Source of the DNA: Vicugna pacos
Taxonomy: Eukaryota > Chordata > Mammalia > Artiodactyla > Camelidae
Reading direction: 5' to 3'
NCBI RefSeq assembly: GCF_048564905.1
Contig: NC_132991.1
Coordinates: forward strand, 57,791,501 to 57,855,500
Length of the DNA: 64,000 nucleotides
Shown piece after piece: positions 53,001 to 60,921 of the stretch. The notes beneath the pieces were generated by a model. It was given only the letters and a program-made list of their open reading frames with translations. It had not been told where the DNA came from and did no database searches. Both the position numbers and the translations under genes were made by a program. Positions within the stretch are counted from its first letter, which is position 1. Each line of letters begins with the position of its first letter.

Positions 53001-54107
53001 AAGTTTATTATAATAATAATTATTATTAATTAACTTTATAATAGGTATAATAGGTATAAAGTTAATAGTATAAATTAATTGCTTATACTAATGTGAAACA
53101 CGTTAAATGCAATAAAGCACCTTAAGTTAGAGTTTTCATGCAATCAGTCTGTAACAATTAACTTGAGTCGTCATTTGTATACTGTACAACTTTAATCCCA
53201 AACCAAATGACATAAAACCGGATTCCGGATTACTGTGGCCTGACATGGGCGTGGGGGTGAGGAGATGTTTGCATAAATGTAGGAAGTTGGGCACAGATTG
53301 CTTTGGTTTGGTTTTCTGTGGGGAGAGCCTGCTGTCGACGGAAGCCTTGGCAGGTCATCCTTTTAAATGGAAACTTGTTTTCTTGCTTTTACTTTAGCTT
53401 CTTCACACCCCAGCCCATGTACTGCCGTCTGCTTCTTTCCTGTGCTCCATGTTTGTAAATTCATTGCTGCTGTCTACAGAGACTAAGAGGTGAGGCAATT
53501 CTTTAAATATGTTTAGATACTCTCTTGGGAAAGGAGATGGTTTCTGTTATCTTTGATACAGAATATTCTTTCCCTGTATTTCTCTTTTTTTTCTTCCTGC
53601 TTTAACCTGTAGTTAAAGGATATAAGATTACTAGGTCAGATAAATAAAATACTTTGAAAATAAATGTCAGAAAGAGATCTCTTCTGGTATGTTTTAAGAA
53701 TGCAGTGTGTAATTCAGAACTACCCTTTTTATAAATTCACCTGCTCTTTCATAATAACCCATAATTTTTAAACTGTATTTAATAAGAACTTTCATGTATT
53801 TTGTTCATATTATATTTTTACATAGGTAACTTAAATTAGAAAGTTATTGTTTAGAAATATTTTTAATAGTAATTATTGTCTTTAACTCTGTTGCTGTTAA
53901 AGTGCTGAAGAAGTTCCTGATGATGCAGATATGGAAGAGGAAAAAGAAAGTGACGATTCAGATGAAGAAAATAATTTCACAGAAGAGGTCCAGGATACAA
54001 ATACCACAGATTTGGGAGAAGACATTATACATCAGTTGTCAAAATCTGAAGAAAAGGAACTTAGAAAATTGAGGAAAGTGGACTACAGCTGGATAGCTGC
54101 CCTTTAA
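28946..54107 (+). CDS. WDR75: WDR75, WD repeat-containing protein 75 (21 coding exons)
   Basis: The product is the animal counterpart of yeast Utp17/Nan1. It belongs to the UtpA/t-UTP subcomplex of the nucleolar small-subunit processome (with HEATR1, UTP4, UTP15 and WDR43), which supports rDNA transcription and early 18S pre-rRNA processing. Exons sum to 2499 nt, 832 residues plus stop; human has 830. The two extra residues are probably a Lys after MVEEE and one extra Gln in the QQQQ run of exon 19. The protein is two tandem beta-propellers: WD signatures include TIKLWD (about 83-88), DGKIRLW (about 225-231), VEWR (about 276), FKVW (about 475), VTIWDS (about 525) and CCWN (about 569). An acidic Glu/Asp/Ser stretch at about 772-793 precedes a Lys-rich end closing SWIAAL. 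The ATG has A at -3 and G at +4. All introns are GT-AG and every exon joins in frame, with no stops, so the gene looks intact. Upstream and downstream neighbours (COL5A2 and SLC40A1 in other mammals) are outside the window. Confidence 0.97.
29093..29113 (+). promoter_or_regulatory. G-quadruplex motif at the start of WDR75 intron 1
   Basis: Four G-runs of 4, 5, 5 and 4 bases separated by single C loops on the coding strand, 59 bases after the exon 1 donor and inside the CpG island. The pattern predicts a very stable parallel quadruplex; it also reads as overlapping Sp1/KLF sites. Function is inferred only. Confidence 0.75.
29640..29815 (-). repeat. MIR SINE, antisense, WDR75 intron 1
   Basis: Contains CCTCATCTGTAAAATGGGAA and the downstream GTGAGGATTAAAT block, the most conserved part of antisense MIR. 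Confidence 0.8.
30097..30205 (+). repeat. MIR fragment, WDR75 intron 1
   Basis: Matches the sense MIR core in order (AGAGGAAGAAATTGAGGCTT and following), heavily diverged. Confidence 0.5.
30330..31130 (+). repeat. Ancient mammalian-wide repeat, family unassigned
   Basis: G/A-rich sequence with the phrases usual in a widespread ancient repeat (for example a block near 30515-30560 and 30900-31060). Related pieces recur at 32540-32730, 38155-38540 and 51330-51630. I cannot name the family safely. Confidence 0.4.
31430..31740 (+). repeat. L2 3' portion, WDR75 intron 1
   Basis: C/T-rich L2 body with CACATCCTTCAGAACCTC and CCCTAATTTCTTTCTTCTCC in L2 order. Confidence 0.6.
31783..32005 (+). repeat. 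MIR SINE, WDR75 intron 1
   Basis: Sense MIR: TTATTGAGTGTTTGCTCTGT, then the 3' part with ATTCGAACCCATCTG. A clear, nearly complete copy. Confidence 0.8.
32465..32730 (+). repeat. G-run and ancient repeat, WDR75 intron 1
   Basis: A tract of 10 G at 32468-32477 followed at 32540-32730 by another piece of the unassigned ancient repeat family seen at 30330. Confidence 0.4.
33326..33455 (+). CDS. WDR75: WDR75 coding exon 2
   Basis: Residues 30-73 ([14 protein letters not shown] to NPNNHLQ), the first propeller blades. Acceptor TTTTCAG, donor CAG|GTGGCA. Phase 2 in, phase 0 out. Confidence 0.96.
34853..36045 (-). repeat. L1 3' end, antisense, WDR75 intron 2
   Basis: Long, well-preserved artiodactyl-type L1: 3' UTR at 34853-35240, then the ORF2 C-terminal region to about 36045. 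A T/G homopolymer-rich patch lies at 35770-35835. It fills most of the last third of intron 2, opposite in orientation to the gene, and stops about 160 bases before exon 3. Confidence 0.85.
36203..36268 (+). CDS. WDR75: WDR75 coding exon 3
   Basis: 22 codons (residues 74-95) with the WD signature [12 protein letters not shown]. Acceptor CCCTTTTAG, donor AAG|GTATGTG. Confidence 0.97.
36430..37010 (+). repeat. Old L1/HAL1-like fragment, WDR75 intron 3
   Basis: Plus-strand, A-rich, heavily diverged L1 ORF2 end and downstream sequence. An ancient repeat fragment follows at about 37020-37165, just before exon 4. Confidence 0.6.
37178..37268 (+). CDS. WDR75: WDR75 coding exon 4
   Basis: Residues 96-125 plus one base ([15 protein letters not shown] to NKEKP). 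Acceptor CTTTCAG, donor CCAG|GTATAG. Confidence 0.96.
38155..38540 (+). repeat. Ancient mammalian-wide repeat, WDR75 intron 4
   Basis: Same unassigned family as at 30330; the order (GTGATCAG, GGAGGCCAAGGGTAGAAG, CAAGAGGTGGTGAAAAGTG, GGTGCCATTTCCTCC) fits copies common across mammals. Confidence 0.5.
38939..38965 (+). repeat. (TG)n microsatellite, WDR75 intron 4
   Basis: Short GT-rich run interrupted once by C. Confidence 0.8.
39153..39277 (+). CDS. WDR75: WDR75 coding exon 5
   Basis: Residues 126-167 ([16 protein letters not shown] to IAFGNE). Acceptor GGCTAG; a nearby TTTCAG at 39158-39163 is inside the exon and would lose DIFQ and the frame. Donor GAG|GTAAAG. Confidence 0.95.
40055..40405 (+). 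repeat. L1 3' fragment with internal deletion, WDR75 intron 5
   Basis: Begins in the ORF2 end (ATACCACTTCACG), skips to the 3' part (GGAATGACTGGAAAG) and ends in the L1 tail phrase near 40380-40405. Confidence 0.65.
40644..40714 (+). CDS. WDR75: WDR75 coding exon 6
   Basis: Residues 168-190 plus two bases ([20 protein letters not shown]). Acceptor ATACCAG, donor ACG|GTAAGA. Confidence 0.96.
41409..41528 (+). CDS. WDR75: WDR75 coding exon 7
   Basis: Residues 191-230 ([18 protein letters not shown] to DGKIRL). Acceptor CTTCTAG, donor TG|GTAAGT splits the Trp codon of the WD motif. Confidence 0.97.
41989..42077 (+). CDS. WDR75: WDR75 coding exon 8
   Basis: Residues 231-260 ([14 protein letters not shown] to DLAFSVT). 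Acceptor TCCAATAG, donor ACAG|GTAAGT. Confidence 0.96.
42514..42672 (+). CDS. WDR75: WDR75 coding exon 9
   Basis: Residues 261-313 ([16 protein letters not shown] to LFCTSHSDN). The frame requires the acceptor GATGAGAAG|GC; the last 14 bases before it are purine-rich and the pyrimidine tract lies farther upstream, so it looks weak. The AGs at 42518 and 42521 would break the frame. Donor ACA|GTAAGT. Confidence 0.93.
43306..43365 (+). CDS. WDR75: WDR75 coding exon 10
   Basis: Residues 314-333 ([20 protein letters not shown]). A strong T-run precedes the CCCCACAG acceptor; donor AAAG|GTATTG. Confidence 0.96.
43456..43571 (+). CDS. WDR75: WDR75 coding exon 11
   Basis: Residues 334-372 ([19 protein letters not shown] to DKQLYN). 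Acceptor TTTTTTGCAG, donor AAT|GTAAGA. Confidence 0.97.
43990..44190 (+). repeat. L2 3' end, WDR75 intron 11
   Basis: Decayed copy with AATGCCTAGAAATAGTAGGC followed by a TTTAGTGAGG-type end. Confidence 0.55.
44614..44789 (+). CDS. WDR75: WDR75 coding exon 12
   Basis: Residues 373-430 plus two bases ([18 protein letters not shown] to MYNKKTQ). Acceptor CCATCAG, donor AAGG|GTAATA. Confidence 0.96.
45210..45390 (+). repeat. MIR SINE, WDR75 intron 12
   Basis: Sense MIR: CATTTATCAAGTCCTTGTGG, then CTCAAGAACCCTCTGAGATA and GGTGAGGGATCAGG in the expected order. Confidence 0.7.
45967..46124 (+). CDS. WDR75: WDR75 coding exon 13
   Basis: Residues 431-483 ([15 protein letters not shown] to TDDSDIY), including the blade ending DGHFKVW. 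Acceptor CCTACTAG, donor ACA|GTAAGT. Confidence 0.96.
46583..46763 (+). CDS. WDR75: WDR75 coding exon 14
   Basis: Residues 484-543 ([18 protein letters not shown] to QRAGKI), with [12 protein letters not shown]. Acceptor TTTCCACAG, donor AAG|GTAGGT. Confidence 0.97.
47641..47735 (+). CDS. WDR75: WDR75 coding exon 15
   Basis: Residues 544-575 ([17 protein letters not shown] to WNLLSCA). Acceptor TTTAATCTAG, donor GCAT|GTAAGA. Confidence 0.96.
47915..48109. mobile_element. TcMar-Tigger-like MITE, WDR75 intron 15
   Basis: 195-bp element with terminal inverted repeats CAGTTGACGCTTGAACAA and its complement ending GGTTAACTG, flanked by TA on each side (47913-47914 and 48110-48111). Same family as the fragment at 24878-25141. 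Complete ends, no coding capacity. Confidence 0.85.
48728..48823 (+). CDS. WDR75: WDR75 coding exon 16
   Basis: Residues 576-607 ([18 protein letters not shown] to SPVGSD). Acceptor CTCCCCAG, donor ACT|GTAAGT. Confidence 0.96.
48960..49282 (+). repeat. L2 3' end, WDR75 intron 16
   Basis: Ends TGGCACATGGTAGGCATCCA then TTTGTTGAATC; upstream body in L2 order. It stops about 130 bases before exon 17. Confidence 0.75.
49414..49583 (+). CDS. WDR75: WDR75 coding exon 17
   Basis: Residues 608-664 ([17 protein letters not shown] to YFLTKSQ), strongly human-like. Acceptor CCCTCTAG, donor CAG|GTAGCC. Confidence 0.97.
50140..50199 (+). CDS. WDR75: WDR75 coding exon 18
   Basis: 20 codons, residues 665-684 ([20 protein letters not shown]). 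Acceptor CTTTTCAG, donor CAG|GTATGT. Being in phase at both ends, it could be skipped without a frameshift. Confidence 0.96.
51330..51630 (+). repeat. Ancient mammalian-wide repeat, WDR75 intron 18
   Basis: Another piece of the unassigned family: a block with GTATCAGTGAGCAAGAGAGT, then GTGGGGTGAAGGTGGCC. Confidence 0.45.
52815..52964 (+). CDS. WDR75: WDR75 coding exon 19
   Basis: 50 codons, residues 685-734 ([20 protein letters not shown] to NIPAISE), containing QQQQ. Acceptor CCTTACAG, donor GAG|GTAAGT. Confidence 0.97.
52970..53095. repeat. AT-rich low-complexity block, WDR75 intron 19
   Basis: Starts seven bases after exon 19. Dense in TAAT/ATTA words, with a tandem ATAGGTATA pair near 53041-53060. 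Confidence 0.7.
53398..53489 (+). CDS. WDR75: WDR75 coding exon 20
   Basis: Residues 735-764 plus two bases ([18 protein letters not shown] to LSTETK). Acceptor TACTTTAG, donor AGAG|GTGAGG. Confidence 0.96.
53903..54107 (+). CDS. WDR75: WDR75 coding exon 21 and stop codon
   Basis: Residues 765-832 and TAA at 54105-54107. Acidic Glu/Asp/Ser tract, then [17 protein letters not shown] and a basic end closing in SWIAAL. Acceptor GTTAAAG, again without a strong adjacent pyrimidine tract. Confidence 0.96.
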
Positions 54108-54260
54108 GACTTGGAGAATGGGGGTGGGTTCTTGCACTTTGTTTTTGTTGTTTTTTATTGTATGTTGATAGTCCAAGAATCTATTTTAATATTATTTCTG
54201 TTTTTAAAAATGTTAAAAATACTAACAGGCTTTACTGTTTGAATAACATACTATGAAGCT
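54108..54260 (+). other. WDR75 3' UTR (end not resolved)
   Basis: T-rich sequence after the stop codon. No AATAAA is present in the first several hundred bases. The only near match is AATAAC in TGAATAACATAC around 54240. The mRNA 3' end may lie here, or later, but the sequence does not settle it. Confidence 0.5.
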
Positions 54261-54899
54261 CTGTTCGCATCATGTTTTACAGCTGCTGTGCACATTCATA
54301 TATACATCATCTCATTCGTGCTCAGTCACACATCAGCCTTTTAAAGTAGCTCTTTTCTTCACAGGTGATACAGCAGAGCCAGGACTTGAATTTACACAGC
54401 ATGTGTCCCCTTATTTGCAATTTGGAGTAAAAGGTTTTAAAAATCAAACTTCGTTGATGATATTGTTTTAAGTTCAAGATTCATTTGGTGGCCAAATACG
54501 ACCTGAACTGATGTGAGGTTTTCTGTAGCCTTAACTCATCCCTCTTAGTGTATTTATTTCTCATAGTGAAAATTAGAGAAATGATTTGATTATGGTGCTG
54601 TTTCACAGACCCCACTGAGGGTAACATATAATATGAGCTGCCTAAAATCTGAAAAATTCTAAATTCACGTCATGTGGCTCCATAACTTTCAAATAAGGGC
54701 TTGTCTACTGTACTTGTAAATCTAATTTCCATGACCGCCTTGGCAGATAAGAAGAGCTGGTATTACTCTTGTCAGTGTTATTCCTGTGTATACTGAGTCA
54801 AATAACTACTTTCTAACCAGAGTCCCATTGCTAGTAGAATGCAGGTCTCCTCTATGTTATGTTAAAGTATTGAGGTTGCTACATTTTAACCACTTAGCA
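54261..54899. other. Downstream intergenic, weak MIR-like trace
   Basis: A degraded MIR-like order is visible at about 54290-54420. Otherwise nothing recognised. Confidence 0.35.
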
Positions 54900-55250
54900 T
54901 ATTCACAGAGTTACACATCCTTACTGCAGAACTCAACCCATTACCAGTCACTCTCAGCCTACCCCACGCCACACCCACCAACAGTTCTGTCTCTGCAGAT
55001 ATGCCTATTCTGGACTTTTCATACAAACAGAATCATATAATAAGTGGTCTTTGTGACTGGTTTCTTTTACTTCACATTCATTCTACAGAAAGTACAGCAT
55101 GTATCAGTACTTCATTTCTTTTTATTAATTTAATTTCACCTGGTTATATACCTAGGAGCAGAATTTCTGAGTTACTTGGTAACTGTTTAATTTTTTAAAG
55201 AACTACAAAACTATTCTACAAATCAGCTGCAGCATTACATTATGTGGAGC
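54900..55250 (-). repeat. Old L1 ORF2-end fragment, antisense
   Basis: Decayed reverse-complement L1 with CATACAAACAGAATCATATA and TATACCTAGGAGCAGAATTT in order. Confidence 0.55.
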
Positions 55251-56514
55251 ATAAATTGTTCCACAGTCTGATCCATTAAATTTAGGTCCCTCTTGGGGGT
55301 TATTTTTTGAGGCCAGTCTTTGAGGTTCCTGTGAGGACTCTGTCTCTTCTCTTGGTTCTTTTTGGTAAACTAGCTGATGTATAGGTAAGCTTGTTTTCTT
55401 GGAGCTACTAGCCTGCTCTTAAGTGCTTACCACCAAAATCTCCATTGTTTTCAAGAATACCCTAAATTGGGGAGTTTGAGATTTGCAAATGTTAGCCACT
55501 ATATGTAAAAGTAGATTTAAATATATATATATATTCTTAGACTTGAACTTCACTCTTTCAAATAATGTCACAGCTCTCTATTTTTACAGACTGCCTCCTG
55601 GGCAAAATCTTTCAGCCACTGCTCCTGAAAGGGGTGGGACAGGCACAGTAACCCCTTCTCTCAGTGTCAAAGTGACACCCCTGCTTTACAAATGGCAGAG
55701 ACAGTAGCCTCTGGTTTTTGTCTCTCCTGACTGGACCCTCCCCTGCCAGCTGGGGCAAGGATGTCCGGAGTCCAGTATTCTCAGCCTGGGGAGTGGGGCT
55801 CTGACATAGTTACAAAGTCGTTATTTTGCCATGTTCAGACACTGACATGGTACCTCCAGGTTTAAGAAATATTTTTTGCAGTTAGGTATGAAAAGTTTCA
55901 TACTTTAAAAATTATTCAAAGTAAATTTGGCTCTTTTTAAGTGTAGATCTTTCTGAGGAGTTAATCTCATACACCACAGCATGACAACCTTATTCTAATT
56001 TCTCCTGATACTAAAAAAGAATTTTTTTCCCCAGAGACAACTGTACAGATAAAAAGATAGTAGCCACTCTGTTCCTTAATATCTGGACTTTCAGGCCCAA
56101 TTAATCAATCCATGAAGACTGGTCACCTTCTAGCCTCCCTCAGTTATCTGATTTATCTTTCAAGGCAGGAACCCATCACTTTGCGCTCACTAGGGCAGCC
56201 TGTACCTCAGGAAGCATAGGCTTCAGCCTCACCGAGGGAGGGACCACAGATGAACCGCGTACCACGGGCTGCACGGATCACACTTTCACCACAACTCCAT
56301 GTCAGCTATTTACCCCAATCTGACAATTGAGGAAACTGGCTCCATAGATCACTGGGTTCTCAAGAAGTGGGACTAAAACAGCCCCTCCCTCTCCATCAAA
56401 TAACAAATCCTGTGCTCTTCGTAGAATAGCATGGTGTCTCCCAGGCACTTAATGCTACTAGCTAGGGTTACAAAGGCATCGTTAATTGGGGGTGGCGTTG
56501 TGATAAAAGACAAG
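55251..56514. other. Intergenic, includes a diverged MIR
   Basis: No gene. A sense MIR-like segment lies at about 56300-56425 (CTGACAATTGAGGAAACTGG, ending CCTGTGCTCTTCG). Confidence 0.45.
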
Positions 56515-56690
56515 TGAATAGCCCAGGTTTGGGGCTAAGTCCCAGCTGCAGACAGCTAGCTAGCTCTGTGACCTGGCTACAGTCCCTTACTTACTGTGTC
56601 GGAGCTTCAGTCCCCTCCTCTGTAAAATGAAATGCTCCTCCCCATGCAAATGGTTTTGACTGCCTCGTGCTATTATGTTCCAAATATAAA
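56515..56690 (-). repeat. MIR SINE, antisense
   Basis: Includes CTCTGTGACCTGGCTACAGT, CTTCAGTCCCCTCCTCTGTA and AAATGAAATGC in MIR order. Confidence 0.7.
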
Positions 56691-57992
56691 CAAAGTGTAT
56701 AAAATTTGGATATTGTATGAGATTATGCACTTGACTATATGCAAACTTTCAATGAAAAATCTAGGCTAATTAAATAGCTGCACATTAATTAGAATAGGCT
56801 TATTGTTAATGTGTCAAAACAATTTCTCTTTGGTTTCTTTGCTTTTTTTCCCCTTTTCACAGACTAGCACTCAGTATAGAAATTATAGAATATGTTGTAA
56901 CGCTGTGTAATTCCAAATAATTCCAGGTCTTCATACTATGATTGTTATGGGGCCTTTAAGGGAAACCTATTAAGTTAAACATAACGATTTGGTTTAAATT
57001 AGCTGAGTCTTGTAAATGGCACTGATTTTTCTGAGGCTACTTTATCTGAACTACTGCTTCAGAAAATTGTGTTTTCCTCTGTTAGCTTCTTGTGTGTTTC
57101 TTGATAACCATGAAAGTAGCAAAAGTATTTTTCAACACCATAGTCAAGCTTCTGTGTCACTGCACAGTCCTAGATGAAATGGCGAAAGATAAGACCCAGG
57201 AAGGATACATGAGCCCAGAAGATTATTCATCATTGACATTAAAGAGAAATAGAAATGGAAGTAACTGGGATTTAATAGTATACATGGTATACACGTATCC
57301 ATGTAGAATGTATACACGCAGTATCCATGGTACGCAGGGAGGAGGGAATGTGAGTACAATGCAGTCAACCAGAGAGATGCACATGCAATCGGTGATTCAA
57401 TTGCTCGAATTGCTTTTGTTTTTCTAAAACCATGAGCAGCACCACTTAATCTGAGTTATAGTTCATTCACCAAACTGCATAATTAAGACAAGCTGACTTC
57501 TAACTCTTACTCTGCGACCACAAAACTAAGATGTTAGACTGGTATATTACAGCCCCCACTCCCACCCTGCACCCCAAAATGCCAAGGATCTAGTCTTGCA
57601 AATACTAAATATGTGGTACCTGTATAGAAGCATATACCTATCTTAGTTTCCCATCTTCAGGCATGACATACCTCAGGCTTGGAAACTCCTCTGGAGATCA
57701 GAGCACTTGGTTCACAAAATGAAATAATCAGACATGAAAGCACACCAGTTCCTCCCATTGTTGTGTTGGGTTTTGATAATCCTTGTTATTCAGTGGTCAC
57801 CTACTTTAACGGAAGGACGAATATAAGCACTCTGAAAACAAGCACTTCAAATGCAAATACTGATATTACATTCTAGCTCACATAGGAAGGTTAAATTTCA
57901 ACGTCTCATTCCCTCAGAAATGCCTGTCTGCAGTTGTAAACTTTTGAGACCCCTAGCCCAGCTCTATTTGGTGAGCAGTGTCTCATGCCACA
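56691..57992. other. Intergenic sequence, no gene recognised
   Basis: An open frame at 57092-57427 has no domain and no codon evidence. An imperfect tandem pair built on TATACACG...TATCCATG lies at 57288-57330. Confidence 0.4.
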
Positions 57993-58110
57993 AAGACCAT
58001 TGATCTAGGAGTCAGAAGACCTCTTTCCAACTCTGCTTCTTACTAGGTATGTACTTGGCCTTAAGTTTATTTGAAGCCTTAATTTTTTATCTCTAAAAAA
58101 GAGGGCTGTG
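57993..58110 (-). repeat. MIR SINE, antisense
   Basis: GGAGTCAGAAGACCTC, then CTTCTTACTAGGTATGTACT and a decayed tail. Confidence 0.7.
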
Positions 58111-58419
58111 TTTCCGTAGCTGGTCCTTTGAGAAAGTGCCCAGAATTCTACTGGCCCTACTCAAAAGCATATGTATGGCTTTGCTGCTTATTACAACTTC
58201 CACTGGTGCTGGAGAGAAGAGAAAACAAGTAGCTTAAAAAGTTTCATTTGTGAATAAGAGAAATCTACACCTACTTAGTCTTGAGATGCCCTTGACCTAA
58301 ATCTACACTTTTCCTGAGAGACCGGGTTAAAATTAGAATTTCATCAGCAACTTCCTCAGAAACTATAAACAAAAGCGAAAAAAAAAAAAAACAAGGATGT
58401 GATCATTTAAAAAGAAATC

Positions 58420-59085
58420 CCTTTTTTTAAATCCCTCTTCCAGCACCTGCAACTCCTTGGCAACCACTGCTCTTTTTACTGTCCACATAATTTTGACTTT
58501 TCCAGAATGTCGTATAGTTGGAACCATACAGTATATAGCCTTTCAGGTTGTCTTCGTCCACTTAGTAATATTCATTTAAGTTTCCTCCATGTATTTTCAT
58601 GGCTTGATAGCTCACTTCTTTTTAGCACTGAATAATATGCCTTTGGCTCCATGTACCACAGATTATTTATCCGTTTACCTTCTGAAGATAATCTTGGTTA
58701 CTTCCAGGTATGACAATCATGAATAAAACTGCTATAAACATCTGGGTGCAGGTTTTTGTGTGAGGTTGCAACTCCTTTGGGTAAATACCAAGGAGTGTGA
58801 TTGCTGGATTATATGGCAAGAGTATATTTAGTTTTGTGAGAAACCACCAAACTGACTTCCAAAGTGGCTGACCATTTTGCACTCCCACCAATAATGAATG
58901 AGATTTCCTGTTGTTCCACATTTCTGCCAACATTTAAAGCTGTCAGCGTTCTAGATTTTAGCCATTCTAATAGGAGTGTAGTGGTATCATTGTTTTAATT
59001 TGCATTTCCCTGATGACTTTTGATGTGAATTATTTTTTCATATGCTTATCTGCCATCTGTATATCTTCTTGGTGAGATTATTATG
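58420..59085 (-). repeat. Old L1 (L1ME-like) 3' end, antisense
   Basis: Reverse-complement L1 ORF2 end, with the 3' UTR at left (about 58430) and ORF2 C-terminal coding sequence to about 59085. Confidence 0.75.
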
Positions 59086-59370
59086 AAATAATCACTGCAG
59101 TAAGCTTAGTGAAAATCTGTCATCTCATATAGATACAAAATTAAAGAAATAGAAAGAAAGTGTTTCTCCTTGTGATGAGAACTCTTAGGATTTACTCTCA
59201 TTAACAACTATCATATATAACATACCTCAGTATTAATATTTATCTTGTTGTACATTATATCCCTAGTACTTACTAATCTTATAACTGGAAGTTTGTACCT
59301 TTTGACTACCTTCATCTAACTCCCTCTCCCCCAACCCCTCCCCATAACTGCAAATCTGATCTTTTCTATG
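59086..59370 (-). repeat. L1 3' UTR piece, antisense
   Basis: Matches the L1MA-type 3' UTR (CACTGCAGTAAGCTTAGT, ATATCCCTAGTACTTACT). The same 3' UTR stretch occurs again in the next element, so the two are separate insertions. Confidence 0.7.
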
Positions 59371-59375
59371 AGTTT

Positions 59376-59848
59376 GTTTTTGAATAATAATTAACCTTCA
59401 ATATTATGGTAGTTCCTGGTGTACAACATGGTGATTCAATGTTTTTATACATTTCAAAGTGATAACTGCAATAAGTCTTGTTACCATCTGTCACACACAA
59501 ATATAATACACAATTATTGACTATATTCCCCCACTGTATATTTCATACCCATGACTCATTTATTTTGTAACTGGAATTTTGTACCTCTTAATCTTCTTCA
59601 CCTATTTCTCTAATTTCCCCACTCCCCTCCCCTCTAGCAGCAACCTATTTGTTTTCTGTATCTATGACTCTGTTTTATCATGTCTGTTCATTTGTTTTGT
59701 TTTTTAGATTCCACATAAAAGTGAAATCATAGAATATTTGTCTTTGTGTGACTTATTTCACTTAGTATAATACCCATTGGATCCATCCATTTTATTGCAA
59801 ATGGTAAGATTTCATTCTTTACAATGGTAATATTCCATTATTATATTA

Positions 59849-59889
<41 letters not shown>

Positions 59890-60921
59890 AAATGGAATAT
59901 TACCATTTTTACCATATATATATCACATCTTCTTTATCCATTCATCTGTTGCTTAGCACTTAGGTTGCTTCCATATCTTGACTCTTGTAAGTAATGCTGC
60001 AGTGCACACAGGGGTACATGTATGTTTTCAAATTAGTGTTTTTGTTTTCTTTGGATAAATACTCAGGAGTGGAATTGCTGGATCATATGGTAGTTCTAGT
60101 GTTAACTTTTTGAGAAACCTCTGTACTATTTTCCATAGTGACTCTTTCAATTTCATTGATTCCTGATCTAATTTTTATTATTTCTTTTCTTCTACTTACT
60201 TTGGATTTAATTCACTCTTCTTTTTCTAGTTTCCTGAGATGGAAATATAGATATTGGTTGTAGGCATTTCTCCTTTTCTAATATATGCATTCAATGCTAT
60301 GATTTTCATTCCTAACACTGCTTTCACTGCATCTCACATATTTTGATAAGTTGCATTAATTTTCATTTAGTTGAAAGTATTTTTTAAATTCATCTTCTTT
60401 GACTAATGTGTTATTTTAGAAGTGTGTTGCTTAATCACAACCTATTCAGGGACTTTCAAATTATCATTCTGTTGTTCATTTCTAGTTAATTCCCAGTTGG
60501 AATTCCATATAAGGTTCATAACTTAATTGTTATATCAAAGTGACTGAATATTTTGTTCAAATAGCAGTCAAAGAGCAGACATTGCATGATTTCTATTCTT
60601 TTAAATTTGTTAAGGTGTGTTTTACTCCAGAATGTGGTCTTGGTGAATGTTCATCTGGGTGAGTGCTCCATGTGAGCTTGAGAAGAGTGTGTATGAAGTA
60701 GTCTGTTGTTGGATGAAGTAGTCTGTAGATGTTATTATATACAGTTGATTGATGATGTTGTTGAGTTCAATTGTGTCCTTACTGACTTACTGACTTTTTG
60801 CCTACTAAATCTGTCCATTCTGATAGACAGGCACTGAAGTCTCCAATTATGACAGTGAATTCATCTATTTTTCTTTGTAATTCCATTAGCTTTTGCCTTA
60901 CATGTTTTAATGCTACATCAC
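59376..60921 (-). repeat. L1 3' end joined to internal ORF2 sequence, antisense
   Basis: From 59376 to 60148 this is L1 3' UTR and the ORF2 end; at about 60148 it jumps to an internal part of ORF2 (60149-60921), so the intervening part of ORF2 has been lost. It contains the inverted repeat and (GT)n(AT)n run at 59823-59907. At 60922 it is broken by the KDM3A retrocopy. Confidence 0.75.
59823..59907. repeat. 17-bp perfect inverted repeat around a (GT)n(AT)n run
   Basis: Positions 59823-59839 and 59891-59907 are exact reverse complements. Between them is a microsatellite of GT (about 59849-59872) then AT (to about 59889). The motif belongs once, not twice, in ordinary L1. Confidence 0.85.

Noticed and set aside
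29035-53902. Intron-encoded snoRNA, as in some other ribosome-biogenesis genes
   Set aside because: I looked for paired C/D or H/ACA boxes in good spacing and found none convincing; apparent matches lie in L1.
57092-57427. 111-codon open frame
   Set aside because: No domain, no homology I recognise, no splice context; composition looks like chance.
58667-58933. 88-codon minus-strand open frame
   Set aside because: It is the L1 ORF2 C-terminal coding region in an old L1 fragment.
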